A stretch of 64,000 bases of DNA from Hymenobacter sublimis (GCF_023101345.1 NZ_CP095848.1:3808001-3872000), one strand, 5' to 3'; positions 16,624 to 25,752 are shown, numbered from the stretch's first letter. Program-made: numbers and translations. Notes: a model not told the origin generated them from the sequence alone.

Positions 16624-17448
16624 GTGTCCGATCTGACAGTCTCCTTCGTGCAGAGCTCCTTGCAATGGCACGACCCCATTGCCAACCGGCAGGAGTTGGG
16701 GCGCCATGTTGACGAAATATCCATTCCGACGGACCTGATTGTGCTGCCGGAAATGTTCACCACTGGCTTCAGCATGGACGCCTCCGCCCTGGCCGAACCC
16801 ATGGATGGCCCCACCACCGACTGGATGCGCCAACTCGCCGCCGCCCGCGACGCGGTAGTGGTTGGCAGCATCATCATCAAAGATCAGGAGGCCTACTACA
16901 ACCGCTTGCTCTGGGTGCGGCCCGATGGCTCGGTGAGCTATTATAACAAGCGCCACCTGTTCACGATGGCTGGGGAACACCAGGTGTACACGCCCGGCAC
17001 CGCCCGTCTGATTGAGGAGTGGCGCGGCTGGCGCATCTGCCCGCTGGTGTGCTACGATCTGCGCTTTCCGGTGTGGAGCCGCAATCCGCTCGACAACCCC
17101 TACGACCTGCTCCTCTACATTGCCAACTGGCCTGCTACCCGCCGCACCGCCTGGATTACGCTGCTTCGGGCCCGGGCCATTGAAAACCTGGCCTATACCA
17201 TGGGCGTGAATTGCGTGGGCCTGGATGGCAACGGCCTCGCCTACACCGGCGACTCGGCCCTGCTGGACATGCGCGGTGAATACCTGGTGGAAGTCGGCAA
17301 CCAGGAAACCAGCATTACCCGCGCCCTGCGCCGCTCCGAACTGGAAGCCTTCCGGGAGCGGTTCCCGGCCCTCCACGACGGCGACCCATTCGAGCTACAG
17401 ACCCTAATCCGCAGCAGTGAAGCAGAGAAAGCGCGCCTGCTAAAGTAG
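16624..17448 (+). CDS. Omega-amidase, nitrilase family (YafV/Nit2-like)
   Basis: A 274-residue carbon-nitrogen hydrolase. The nitrilase triad is Glu43 (VLPEMFTTGF), Lys109 (SYYNKRHLF) and Cys143 (PLVCYDLRFP). YafV/Nit2-like members hydrolyse alpha-ketoglutaramate or ketosuccinamate left by glutamine transaminases, matching the aminotransferase gene 260 bp upstream on the same strand. The start is GTG at 16624 (protein MSDLTVSFVQSSLQWH). A decayed palindromic repeat sits between the two genes, so co-transcription is possible but not certain. Confidence 0.92.
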   Translation: MSDLTVSFVQSSLQWHDPIANRQELGRHVDEISIPTDLIVLPEMFTTGFSMDASALAEPMDGPTTDWMRQLAAARDAVVVGSIIIKDQEAYYNRLLWVRPDGSVSYYNKRHLFTMAGEHQVYTPGTARLIEEWRGWRICPLVCYDLRFPVWSRNPLDNPYDLLLYIANWPATRRTAWITLLRARAIENLAYTMGVNCVGLDGNGLAYTGDSALLDMRGEYLVEVGNQETSITRALRRSELEAFRERFPALHDGDPFELQTLIRSSEAEKARLLK

Positions 17449-17481
17449 CGTAAAGTGCACCAGCACTAGCTTCAACACTAC

Positions 17482-17554
17482 CATTCTGAGCGCAACGAGG
17501 AATCTGGGTTGTCTCCCTATGGCTTGACCCAGATTCCTCGCCGCGCTCGGAATG
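17482..17554. repeat. Palindromic intergenic repeat (imperfect)
   Basis: Arms 17482-17510 and 17526-17554 are inverted and imperfect, each a version of CATTCTGAGCGCAACGAGGA / GGAATCT. It belongs to the same family as the repeats at 16387, 21370, 59862 and 61955. It lies after the omega-amidase stop codon. Confidence 0.75.
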
Positions 17555-17590
17555 ACAACCGTTCGGTTTTGTCTTGTCAGACTTGCTTAG

Positions 17591-17650
17591 AAGCCAGTAG
17601 GCCCGGCATAGAAACACAATTGTGCGTTTCTATGCCGGGCCTACTGGCTT
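17591..17650. terminator. Long perfect hairpin between convergent genes
   Basis: Arms 17591-17615 and 17626-17650 are 25-bp perfect complements (AAGCCAGTAGGCCCGGCATA opening), with a loop that itself contains the small palindrome ACAATTGT. It sits at the 3' end of the minus-strand T9SS protein gene and behind the omega-amidase. Confidence 0.8.
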
Positions 17651-17655
17651 TATTT

Positions 17656-19953
17656 CTAGCGGCCGGCAGTTACTTCTAGGCGGCGCACGGCAGTTTCCCC
17701 GGTCAGGGCCTCGCAGCGGACCAGGTAGATGCCAGCGGCTAAACCAGCCAGCTCCAGGCGGTGCTCCCGGGCTGCGGGCGTAGTCGGGCGCACCACCCGG
17801 CCGGCCAAATCTAGGAGGGTAACGCGCACCGGCAGAGGCGCTTCCACGGTAGCCGTGGCCACGGCGGGGTTTGGGTACACGTGCAGGGGTAGGGTAGCGC
17901 GCGTTGGCTGCTGGGCCGTAACAGTGCGGTTGCGGGTCACGAAGCTGCTGATGCCGCCGCCCTCCAGCCCGATGAACAGCTCGGGCGTACCGTCCCCGGT
18001 CACATCGGCGGCGGCGGGGGCGTAATGGAAGCGGGCGGCAGTGCCCAGGCGGCCGGCCTGGAACTGGCTGGTAAGGGCGTTGTAGAACAGATCGGTGCGC
18101 CCCGTAAAGGCGCCGGTCTGGGCGCGGTAGTTCGAGAAAAAGCGAATTTCGCCGCTAGCATCGGCCGTGAGCAAGTCCGGGCGGCCGTCCCCGTCGAAGT
18201 CGGCTACGGCAGGATGCAGGTTGCTGGGCCGGGTGCCGGTGCTGGTCCGGATCTGCCCGAAGTCAGCGTCCTGGAGCACAAACGTCTGGCTTACGGCCGT
18301 GGCGCCCACGTTGCGGTAGTAGCGCAGGGAGCCCACCGGCACATCGAAATAGTTGGTACCCAGGAGCAAATCCACCCGCCCATCGGCATCCACATCGGTA
18401 AAGCAGGGAGCGTCGCCGGGGGTGCTGGGCAGGTTGCTGAAGGTAGCCGTAGCGGCCGTATTGAACACGGCGGCCCGGCCGGCAGCGGCCGTATTCAGCA
18501 CGTAATAGAGCGGGCTAACGGTAGCGGTTTGCGCCGCCGAATACACCAAATCCACTGCCCCGTCGCGGTTGATATCGGCCAGCGCCGGCTTCAACGAAGT
18601 AAACTTGCGGCTGCTCAGGTTAAGGTAGTCGTTGGTAACTAGTTGAAACACTGGCTTGGCCACCGTACCGGCATTGCGGTACAAGCTGAGCGTGGCCCGG
18701 TAAAAGCCCCGGGCATTGTTGCGGTTCACGCTACCCACCAACATGTCCACCAGCCCGTCACCGTCCACATCCCCGAAGGTAGGAGCCGCCGCTTCGCTGA
18801 AATCCAGCATGTCGCGCTGCAGGAAGTCGGTTTGCTCGCGCACCAAGGTAGGCACAGCGCCGGTGCCCGCGTTGCGGTACAGCCACACCGACTGGCGGGT
18901 GTCCACGGTGTCTACGTTGTCGTAGAGGTTGGGGGCCACCAGCACGTCGGGGCGACCATCGAAGGTAACATCAGCCACGTAGGCGCCCGGGAAGTTGGGC
19001 ACGCGCGCGGCGGCCGTGCCGGTTGGGAAGCTCAGGTTCTGGCCCGCGCTACTCATGCGGGCGGTTTGGGCCGTGCCATCGTTGCGCAGGCTGATTAGCT
19101 CCGGGCAATTGTCGCGGCCGGTTAGCACGTCTTGGTCCCCATCGCCGTCCAGGTCCCAGAGCGTGATGTTAAAGCCGCCCGTATGCTGGGGCCGAACCGC
19201 GGCCGGCCGGCACTGGTTGGGGGCGAAGGCGAAACCGGTGCAGCTGCCGAAGCAGGCCGCAAAACCGCCCCAGTAGTAGGAACCCTGCTCGAATTGCAGG
19301 CCGCCGCAGGCGGTAGTACTGGTGTTGCGGAAGTAGTTCACGGCCGGCACCGAGGAGGCAAAATCGAAGGTCACCACGTCCAGGCGCCCGTCCCCGTCCA
19401 CGTCCCGGATGTCGGGCATGTTGTAGCCCCCAGAGGTGATGTTGATGTTGCCGCCGGTGGGGCTGGGATCAAAGTAGGTCAGCTGGCTGGTAATCAACTG
19501 AAAGCCGGGCCGTCCGGCGGAGTTGGCTACGTGGCGGTACACCCGAATGTCGCCCCCGTTGGCGTAGGTGAATAGGTCGGGCCGGCCGTCGCAGTCGTAG
19601 TCGCGCAGCAAGGCCCAACTCTGCAGGCCCGCCGGAAACAGGGTTTCGTACTCGGGTGCGTACTGCCAGGCACGGCCGGTAGTAGTGGCTACACTAAGAA
19701 AGGTAAATACCCGCCCCACGGCCCGGTCGAACACGAACAGGTCGGGCTGCTGGTCGGCATTTAGGTCGATGTTGGAAAACTGAGGCGAATTCAGCCCACC
19801 CGTCCAGGCATTGCGCAGGGTATCGGTGCCGTGCACTACTTTTGCCACGGCCTGGTATTCAAAGCCGAAGAGCGCACTGCTCTGGGCCGCTGCCGTGAGG
19901 GAAAAACCACTCAGCAGAGCGGCAAGGTAGCTTCCGGTAAAGTACTGGCGCAT
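17656..19953 (-). CDS. FG-GAP/VCBS repeat protein with T9SS sorting domain
   Basis: A 765-residue secreted protein. The signal peptide is MRQYFTGSYLAALLSGFSLT..AAAQ from ATG 19953; the frame opens slightly earlier but without signal character. Most of the chain is FG-GAP/VCBS repeats with Ca-binding DxDxDGxxD loops (VDGDGRLDVV, WDLDGDGDQDVL, VDGDGLVDML, VDADGRVDLLL, FDGDGRPDLL), expected to form a beta-propeller. The last ~75 residues are a type IX secretion C-terminal domain (LHVYPNPAVATATVE to AAGIYLVRCE). It is likely exported and attached to the surface by T9SS. The ligand is unknown. Confidence 0.92.
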   Translation of the reverse strand: MRQYFTGSYLAALLSGFSLTAAAQSSALFGFEYQAVAKVVHGTDTLRNAWTGGLNSPQFSNIDLNADQQPDLFVFDRAVGRVFTFLSVATTTGRAWQYAPEYETLFPAGLQSWALLRDYDCDGRPDLFTYANGGDIRVYRHVANSAGRPGFQLITSQLTYFDPSPTGGNINITSGGYNMPDIRDVDGDGRLDVVTFDFASSVPAVNYFRNTSTTACGGLQFEQGSYYWGGFAACFGSCTGFAFAPNQCRPAAVRPQHTGGFNITLWDLDGDGDQDVLTGRDNCPELISLRNDGTAQTARMSSAGQNLSFPTGTAAARVPNFPGAYVADVTFDGRPDVLVAPNLYDNVDTVDTRQSVWLYRNAGTGAVPTLVREQTDFLQRDMLDFSEAAAPTFGDVDGDGLVDMLVGSVNRNNARGFYRATLSLYRNAGTVAKPVFQLVTNDYLNLSSRKFTSLKPALADINRDGAVDLVYSAAQTATVSPLYYVLNTAAAGRAAVFNTAATATFSNLPSTPGDAPCFTDVDADGRVDLLLGTNYFDVPVGSLRYYRNVGATAVSQTFVLQDADFGQIRTSTGTRPSNLHPAVADFDGDGRPDLLTADASGEIRFFSNYRAQTGAFTGRTDLFYNALTSQFQAGRLGTAARFHYAPAAADVTGDGTPELFIGLEGGGISSFVTRNRTVTAQQPTRATLPLHVYPNPAVATATVEAPLPVRVTLLDLAGRVVRPTTPAAREHRLELAGLAAGIYLVRCEALTGETAVRRLEVTAGR

Positions 19954-20007
19954 GCATACGGGCGTTATGGTCCGAGTTACGAACACACTTCTATTGCTCT
20001 AAGTTAC

Positions 20008-21318
20008 ATGCAAAACCGCATGCTTGACCTTCCGGCTCTGTACGACCGGTTCCGCACCGCTTCGGCCGTCAGCACCGACTCGCGTCAGCCCCAGGACAAC
20101 ACCCTGTTCTTTGCCCTGAATGGCCCCTCCTTCCGGGGCCGCGACTTTGCCCCCCAAGCCCTGACGAAAGGCGCCTGCTACGCCGTAGTGGACGACGAGG
20201 AGCTAGCCGCCCGGGACCCGGAGCGCTACACCTACGCCCCCGACCCGCTAGTGGCCCTGCAGGAGTTAGCCCACTACCACCGGCGGCAGCTCATCATTCC
20301 GGTGCTGGCCATTACCGGCTCCAATGGCAAAACCACTACCAAGGAGCTAGTGCACGCCGTACTCCGCCAGCGCTACAAAGTGCAGTACACCCGCGGCAAC
20401 CTCAACAACCACATTGGCGTGCCGCTCACCTTGCTCAGCATCCGACCCGGCGAGCATGAGCTGGCCATTGTGGAAATGGGAGCCAACCACCAAGGCGAAA
20501 TTGAGCTACTCTGCCGCTTGGCCGAGCCTACCCACGGCCTAATTACCAACATCGGCAAGGCCCACCTCGAAGGCTTTGGCGGCGTGGAAGGCATTGTGAA
20601 AGGCAAGGGCGAAATGTTCCGGTTTCTGGAGCAGGTACATGGCACGGCCTTCGTGAATACCCTGGACGCCCGCCTGCCCGGCATGGCCGCTGGCATTTCG
20701 GACCAGGTTACCTACCCCGGCCCCACTGACACCTACCCCGCCGAGCTGGTAAGCACGGCCCCGCAAGTAGTGGTGCGCTTGTTTGACGGCACAGAGGTAG
20801 CCGTCCAGATTACCGGCGGCTACAACTTCCCTAACCTGGCTGCCGCCGCCGCCGTGGGCGCTTACTTCCAGGTGGAGCCCGGCGCCATTGCCCAGGCCCT
20901 GGCCGCCTACGCCCCCACCAACAACCGCTCCCAACTGGTACGCACGGCCCACAATGAGCTGGTGCTGGATGCCTACAACGCCAACCCCAGCAGCATGGCG
21001 GCCGCCCTGAACAGCTTCGCGGCCCGCCCCGGCAACCCCGCCGATAAGGTGGTTATCCTGGGTGACATGTTTGAATTGGGCCCGGAAAGCGAGGCTGAGC
21101 ACCGCGCCCTCGGGCAGCTGCTGCGCGGCCTACCCTTCGGCACCGTTGTGCTTATTGGGCAGGATATGCGCCACGCCTCCACCGAGCCGGCATTTTTGCA
21201 CTTCGCTACCAAGCCCGAGGCCGCGGCCTGGCTCCAAGCCCACCCTCAGCGCGGCCGTCAACTCCTCATCAAAGGCTCCCGCGGCATGGGCCTGGAAACT
21301 TTGGTAGAACTGGTTTAA
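20008..21318 (+). CDS. murF: UDP-N-acetylmuramoyl-tripeptide--D-alanyl-D-alanine ligase
   Basis: A 436-residue Mur ligase that adds D-Ala-D-Ala to the UDP-MurNAc-tripeptide, the last cytoplasmic step of peptidoglycan precursor assembly. Seen are the VSTDSRQPQDNTLFFAL N-domain motif, the ATP loop VLAITGSNGKTTTKEL, the TRGNLNNHIGVPLTLL motif typical of MurF, and the YNANPSSMAAAL segment of the C-domain. The frame is open upstream over the divergent gene; ATG at 20008 gives MQNRMLDLPALYDRFRTAS, the proper start (20020 is also possible). It is divergent from the FG-GAP gene by 54 bp. Confidence 0.95.
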   Translation: MQNRMLDLPALYDRFRTASAVSTDSRQPQDNTLFFALNGPSFRGRDFAPQALTKGACYAVVDDEELAARDPERYTYAPDPLVALQELAHYHRRQLIIPVLAITGSNGKTTTKELVHAVLRQRYKVQYTRGNLNNHIGVPLTLLSIRPGEHELAIVEMGANHQGEIELLCRLAEPTHGLITNIGKAHLEGFGGVEGIVKGKGEMFRFLEQVHGTAFVNTLDARLPGMAAGISDQVTYPGPTDTYPAELVSTAPQVVVRLFDGTEVAVQITGGYNFPNLAAAAAVGAYFQVEPGAIAQALAAYAPTNNRSQLVRTAHNELVLDAYNANPSSMAAALNSFAARPGNPADKVVILGDMFELGPESEAEHRALGQLLRGLPFGTVVLIGQDMRHASTEPAFLHFATKPEAAAWLQAHPQRGRQLLIKGSRGMGLETLVELV

Positions 21319-21319
21319 G

Positions 21320-21512
21320 GTGAGATGATGAGTGAAGTAGCTCTTAGCAAATCTACTTATATAAAAAGCCTGTCATCCTGAGCGGAGCGAAGGACCTTAT
21401 CACACATGAACGAGTCGTAACAACGATTGTCGTACTGATGTGATAAGGTCCTTCGCTCCGCTCAGGATGACAGACGGTTTAGCTACTTTACTCACTCACT
21501 CACTCACTCACC
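21320..21512. repeat. Nested inverted repeat between murF and rfbC, with a CACT tandem tract
   Basis: The core arms 21370-21404 and 21439-21473 are 35-bp perfect complements starting CTGTCATCCTGAGCGGAGCG, a full member of the dispersed repeat family. Outside them lie weaker outer arms made of simple sequence: AGGTGAGATGATGAGTGAAG on the left and a CTCACTCACTCACTCACTCA tract (21491-21510) on the right, which abuts the rfbC stop codon. The whole sits between two convergent genes. Confidence 0.85.
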
Positions 21513-22055
21513 TTAAAAAGGGCTGTCGAAGTTAGCCAGGGTAGGCAAAACCTGGTCCTTGGCTGATATGGTAGCATTCTGGACGCCCCAGTTAATACCC
21601 AGGGCGGGGTCGTTCCAGAGCAGGCCGCCTTCGGCCTGGGGGGCGTAGTAGTTCGTGCACTTATAAAGGAAGAGGGTATTGTCTTCCAGGGCCGTGAAGC
21701 CGTGGGCAAAGCCTTCAGGCACATACAGCATATTGAAGCGCTCCGCGTCCAGCTCTACCATCACGTGCTGGCCGTACGTGGGTGAGTTGCGCCGAATATC
21801 GACTACCACATCAAGGGCGCGGCCCTGGGCCACGCGCACGAGCTTGGCCTGGGTGAAAGGCGGCTTCTGGAAGTGCAGGCCCCGCACCACGCCCCGGTCG
21901 GAGCGCGACTGATTGTCCTGCACCCACTGGCCGTGAATGCCGGCGTCCTGCATTTTCTGAGCGCTAAAGGACTCGAAAAAGGCCCCGCGGGCATCGCCAA
22001 ACACCCGCGGCAATATTTCCACTACCCCCTGAATATCAAAGTATTTAAACTCCAT
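21513..22055 (-). CDS. rfbC: dTDP-4-dehydrorhamnose 3,5-epimerase
   Basis: A 180-residue RmlC/RfbC cupin that makes dTDP-4-keto-L-rhamnose in the dTDP-rhamnose pathway. Motifs seen are IQGVVEILPRVFGDARGAFF, QDNQSRSDRGVVRGLHFQ (with catalytic His in RGLHFQ), the VDIRRNSPTYG strand and YVPEGFAHGFTALEDN. Length is normal. ATG at 22055. No other rhamnose pathway gene is adjacent, but a glycosyltransferase lies 45 bp upstream on the same strand, which suggests a surface-glycan context. Confidence 0.95.
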   Translation of the reverse strand: MEFKYFDIQGVVEILPRVFGDARGAFFESFSAQKMQDAGIHGQWVQDNQSRSDRGVVRGLHFQKPPFTQAKLVRVAQGRALDVVVDIRRNSPTYGQHVMVELDAERFNMLYVPEGFAHGFTALEDNTLFLYKCTNYYAPQAEGGLLWNDPALGINWGVQNATISAKDQVLPTLANFDSPF

Positions 22056-22100
22056 ACACTACACGTTAGTTAAGCGACTGTGGCCGCAAGTTAGCTATAA

Positions 22101-23231
22101 TTAGAGGCGGCTGGAATTGGTTTTAGTCACTTCGCGCACGATGGTCAGGTACTTGTCCAGCACAATCTGCTCGTCGAATTTGCGCTCAGCCAGCTGGCGG
22201 CCAGCCTTGCCCATCTGTTCCAGCTCCTGGTTAGGCAGCTCCAGCACCTGGCGCATTTTAGCGGCTAAGTCGGTGGCGTTGCGCACCTCACAGAGCAGGC
22301 CGTTCTGGCCATCTACCACGGTTTCGCGGCAGCCGGGCACGTCGGTAGTAACGATGGGTTTGCCCATGGCGGCGGCTTCGAGCAGGGTTTTGGGCGTACC
22401 CTCGCGGTAAGACGGCAGCACCACGCAATCGGCCTGCCGAATGTGGGCCGCCACGTCGTCGGAGGTACCCAGGTACTCCACGTGGCCAGCCTGCAGCCAC
22501 TGCTCAAATACGGCGCGCTTCACGCCTACCCCGCCCGACTCATCGATACCGCCCAGCAGCTGGATGCGGGCGGTGGGGTGGGCGGCGCGCACTAGCTGGG
22601 CTGCCTCGAAGTACTCCTCCACGCCCTTCTCATAGAGCACCCGGGCAATCATGAGGAAGGTAAACGGCTCGTGTCGCTCAAACGTGGCAGCGGGCCGAAA
22701 CCGCTGGGTGTCAATGCCGGAGCCGGGTAGCACATCGGTAATGCGGGCCTCTACCAACCCGTGCTGCAGAAAGAGCTGCCGGTCGTCGTTGTTCTGGAAA
22801 AATACCCGCTTGGGAAACTTGAAGGCGAAGCGGTAAAGGCCCAAAGCCACCCGGCTCACAAAGTTTTTCACAATGAATACCGTGCCCAAGCCCGACACAT
22901 TATTAACACTAGGGATACCGGCCAGCTTGGCGGCCAGCGTGCCGTAAATGTTGGGCTTGATGGTGTAGTGCAGCACCACGTCGGGCCGCTCGCGGCGGTA
23001 GATGCGGTAGAAGCGGCGGGTCAGCTGGGCGTCCTTTACGGGGTTAGTGCCCTTGTTTTCCATCAGGATAGGGACGTAGCGGCAGCCTAGCTCGGTTTCC
23101 AACCTCGCCGAATAATCGTCGGGTGGCGCAATGGCCAGTACCTCGTGGCCGGCCGCCTGCAGGGCCTTCACCAGGCTGCGCCGGAAGTTCCAGATATTCC
23201 AGCTGGTATTAATAACAACGGCAACGCGCAT
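22101..23231 (-). CDS. Family 4 glycosyltransferase
   Basis: A 376-residue GT-B glycosyltransferase. The N-terminal domain opens MRVAVVINTSWNIWNFRRSL, a pattern seen in N,N-diacetylbacillosaminyl / capsule transferases, with VNNVSGLGTVF in the acceptor domain. The C-domain has VLPGSGIDTQRF, the ARVLYEKGVEEYFEAA strand, and the GT4 motif REGTPKTLLEAAAMGKP. It should transfer a sugar to a lipid-linked or surface glycan in the cytoplasm. It is probably co-transcribed with rfbC just downstream. The donor sugar is unknown. Confidence 0.92.
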   Translation of the reverse strand: MRVAVVINTSWNIWNFRRSLVKALQAAGHEVLAIAPPDDYSARLETELGCRYVPILMENKGTNPVKDAQLTRRFYRIYRRERPDVVLHYTIKPNIYGTLAAKLAGIPSVNNVSGLGTVFIVKNFVSRVALGLYRFAFKFPKRVFFQNNDDRQLFLQHGLVEARITDVLPGSGIDTQRFRPAATFERHEPFTFLMIARVLYEKGVEEYFEAAQLVRAAHPTARIQLLGGIDESGGVGVKRAVFEQWLQAGHVEYLGTSDDVAAHIRQADCVVLPSYREGTPKTLLEAAAMGKPIVTTDVPGCRETVVDGQNGLLCEVRNATDLAAKMRQVLELPNQELEQMGKAGRQLAERKFDEQIVLDKYLTIVREVTKTNSSRL

Positions 23232-23364
23232 TCAGGGAGAGGTAAGGGGCCAGGAAGAGAATGCAAAGGTACGAGCCCAGGCGGGCTGGGTTATACTCGT
23301 GCCGAATAAGGTAGCGCCGACCGGCTTCAGCTTACGGACTGGGGCATTCCCCACCGCCGGGGCG

Positions 23365-23372
23365 TATCTTTG
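23365..23372 (+). promoter_or_regulatory. Bacteroidota -7 box immediately before a start codon
   Basis: TATCTTTG matches the TAnnTTTG element and ends only seven bases before the ATG of the cytochrome gene at 23380. If used, transcription would begin at or next to the start codon and the mRNA would be nearly leaderless. A clear -33 box was not seen. Confidence 0.45.
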
Positions 23373-23379
23373 CGGTTCT

Positions 23380-24165
23380 ATGGCTGCATTTCCTTTCCTG
23401 CTACGCCTGCACCAGCTGGTGGTACTGGCGTTTCTCTTGTTTTATGCTTTTAAAGCGGGCTTGCTCGTGCTGGGCCGCCTGGACACGCTGCGCACCGTCC
23501 GGGCCCGTACCCGCCTAGCCGACTCCGGGCTGGGGTTGTTGATTCTGGCCTCAGGCGGGGCTTCGCTGGCGCTTTACCCGGGCGGGGCGCCGGGGTGGCT
23601 GTGGGTGAAGCTAGGCCTAGTGCTGGTGCTACTTCCCCTGGCTATTATGGCGATGCGGCGGCAGTTCAAGCCCGGCGTGGTGCTTACGTTTCTGGGGTTT
23701 CTGTACGTGTACGGCGTATCCGAAACCGGCTCCCCGACCCTGCAGCAAGCGCAAGCCTCTAGCGCTTCAAACGGCGCGGCCGCCTACGCCCCGGGCCGGG
23801 CCGAAGCCACGGCTACTCCGGAAGCCGTGGCGCCCGTGGATACTGCCCGGGCCGCAGCCAGTCTTTCAGCCGCTGAGGCAGCCACACTGGCCGCGGCCGC
23901 CGACGCTCCGGCATCAGCAGATGAGGCGCTGGTGGCGGGCAAAGCTCTGTTCGTGCAGCAGTGCGCCGTTTGTCATGGTCCGGATGGCAAGCTGGGCCTC
24001 AATGGCGCTTATGATCTGACTAAGAGTAACCTAACCCAGCAGGGCCGCATATATCAGGTTACCCACGGCAGCATCAGCAAGAAAATGCCAGCCTTTGGCG
24101 GAAAGCTCACCCAGCAGCAAATTGAGCAAGTTGTGGCCTATTCGCTTACCCTTAAGAAGCCGTAA
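23380..24165 (+). CDS. Membrane protein with C-terminal cytochrome c domain
   Basis: A 261-residue protein. Residues 1-125 contain about four hydrophobic segments (LHQLVVLAFLLFYAFKAGLL, LGLLILASGGASLAL, WLWVKLGLVLVLLPLAIMA, VVLTFLGFLYVYG), resembling the SirB2/DUF-type membrane module. Residues ~125-180 are an Ala-rich linker. Residues ~185-261 are a class I cytochrome c with heme site CAVCH and distal methionine in KKMPAFGGKLT. It should anchor a heme domain on the periplasmic face and pass electrons. The frame is open upstream, but ATG at 23380 begins the first membrane segment. Confidence 0.9.
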   Translation: MAAFPFLLRLHQLVVLAFLLFYAFKAGLLVLGRLDTLRTVRARTRLADSGLGLLILASGGASLALYPGGAPGWLWVKLGLVLVLLPLAIMAMRRQFKPGVVLTFLGFLYVYGVSETGSPTLQQAQASSASNGAAAYAPGRAEATATPEAVAPVDTARAAASLSAAEAATLAAAADAPASADEALVAGKALFVQQCAVCHGPDGKLGLNGAYDLTKSNLTQQGRIYQVTHGSISKKMPAFGGKLTQQQIEQVVAYSLTLKKP

Positions 24166-24267
24166 CGCACTCCGGGCATCTTCCTGGGCTACTCTCACGT
24201 TTAGTAAGCCGACACCCGTCTACTTCCCGCCCCTTCACCTACCTTCCTACCCCGCACTACCTTTTTC

Positions 24268-25614
24268 ATGGCCAATAAACCCGCCTCCAAAGGCCGAAAA
24301 CCGGGCAAAAGCACCCGCCACCCCGGCGCCACCGACAACGTGAAAGGCCGCGTAGGGCGCATGCTGGCCAAGTCAGAAAAGAACGGCACCTACGAAACCT
24401 CGCCCGAGGCTGAAACCGCCGTGCTGGTGGCCGTGCCCGACAAACGCCAGGCCGACGCCCGCACCCAGGAATACCTTGATGAGCTGGAGTTCCTGGCCGA
24501 AACGGCCGGCGCTACGGTCACCAAACGCTTCGTGCAGCGCCTCGACAAGCCCGACATCCGCACGTTTGTGGGCGAAGGCAAGCTAGCCGAAATTAAGGCC
24601 TACGTGGAGCACACCAAGGCCAGCATGGTTATTTTCGATGATGACCTTTCGCCCTCCCAGCTGCGCAACCTGGAGGCCGAACTGCTGGTCAAAATCGTGG
24701 ACCGCTCCCTACTTATCATTGATATTTTCGCGCAACGGGCCAAGTCTGCTACCGCCCAAACCCAGGTAGAACTAGCTCAGTATCAGTACCTGCTCCCGCG
24801 CCTGACGGGCCTCTGGACTCACCTGGACAAGCAGCGAGGTGGCGGCGTGGCCCAGCGCGGACCGGGTGAAACAGAAATCGAGACGGACCGGCGCGTAGTG
24901 CGCGACCGGATAGCCTTTCTCAAGGACCGCCTCAAGGAGCTAGACAAGCAAACGACCACCCAGCGCAAGTCGCGCACGGGCATTGTGCGGGTGGCTTTGG
25001 TCGGCTACACCAACGTGGGCAAGAGCACCATTATGAATCTGCTGAGCCGCGCCGACGTGTTTGCCGAAAACAAGCTGTTTGCGACCGTCGACTCTACGGT
25101 GCGCAAGGTGGTCCTGGAAACCATGCCCTTCCTGCTGTCCGATACCGTCGGGTTTATCCGCAAGTTGCCTACCCGCCTGATCGAGAGCTTTAAGAGCACC
25201 CTCGACGAAATTCGGGAGGCCGACTTGCTGGTGCATGTGGTAGATATTTCCCACCCTACCTTCGAGGAGCAAATTGAAGTAGTTAACGCCACGCTTAAAG
25301 ACATCGAGGCCGCCGATAAGCCGATGTTGCTGGTGTTCAACAAGATCGACCGGTATAATCATGAACCCGTGGCCAGCTCTACCGAAGGCTTCGAGGAAAT
25401 GAATACGGACGAAGATGCGCCGGCCGCGCGGCCTTCCCTGGAGCAGCTGAAGGCTACGTACATGGCCAAGCTCCACGATCCGGTCATCTTCATTTCGGCT
25501 CAGGAGCGGGAAAACATTGACGAGCTACGGGCCCTGCTCGTACGCCACGTTTCGGCTATTTATCAGGAGCGCTACCCTTCCGTGCATCCTATCCAGGAGG
25601 AAACGGAATTTTAG
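24268..25614 (+). CDS. hflX: GTPase HflX
   Basis: A 448-residue HflX, a GTPase that binds the 50S subunit and splits stalled ribosomes. The glycine-rich HflX domain holds RPGETEIETDRRVVRDRI; the G domain follows with G1 LVGYTNVGKSTIMNLL, G3 LSDTVGFIRKLPTRLI and G4 LVFNKIDRY. The N-terminal ~45 residues are basic and low-complexity, an extension not seen in E. coli HflX. The acidic insert EGFEEMNTDEDAPAAR (~380) is also unusual. A strong terminator follows. Confidence 0.96.
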   Translation: MANKPASKGRKPGKSTRHPGATDNVKGRVGRMLAKSEKNGTYETSPEAETAVLVAVPDKRQADARTQEYLDELEFLAETAGATVTKRFVQRLDKPDIRTFVGEGKLAEIKAYVEHTKASMVIFDDDLSPSQLRNLEAELLVKIVDRSLLIIDIFAQRAKSATAQTQVELAQYQYLLPRLTGLWTHLDKQRGGGVAQRGPGETEIETDRRVVRDRIAFLKDRLKELDKQTTTQRKSRTGIVRVALVGYTNVGKSTIMNLLSRADVFAENKLFATVDSTVRKVVLETMPFLLSDTVGFIRKLPTRLIESFKSTLDEIREADLLVHVVDISHPTFEEQIEVVNATLKDIEAADKPMLLVFNKIDRYNHEPVASSTEGFEEMNTDEDAPAARPSLEQLKATYMAKLHDPVIFISAQERENIDELRALLVRHVSAIYQERYPSVHPIQEETEF

Positions 25615-25640
25615 TATAGGCTTAGAACTCAGCTTTTGAA

Positions 25641-25668
25641 CGCCCGGCTTTGCAGCCGGGCGTTTTTT
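25641..25668 (+). terminator. Terminator after hflX
   Basis: A 9-bp GC-rich stem (CGCCCGGCT), a four-base loop and a run of six T, 26 nt past the hflX stop. Confidence 0.92.
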
Positions 25669-25752
25669 ATTAACACTTCGTCTGTTCTTCCATAAACTTT
25701 AAATATTTCATATCAAATACAACCTTTCATTAACAATAAAGTAATAATTGCC

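Noticed and set aside
18025..18642. Open frame of 205 codons on the plus strand within the FG-GAP gene
   Set aside because: Shadow of the repeat protein on the other strand; no family character and no start context.
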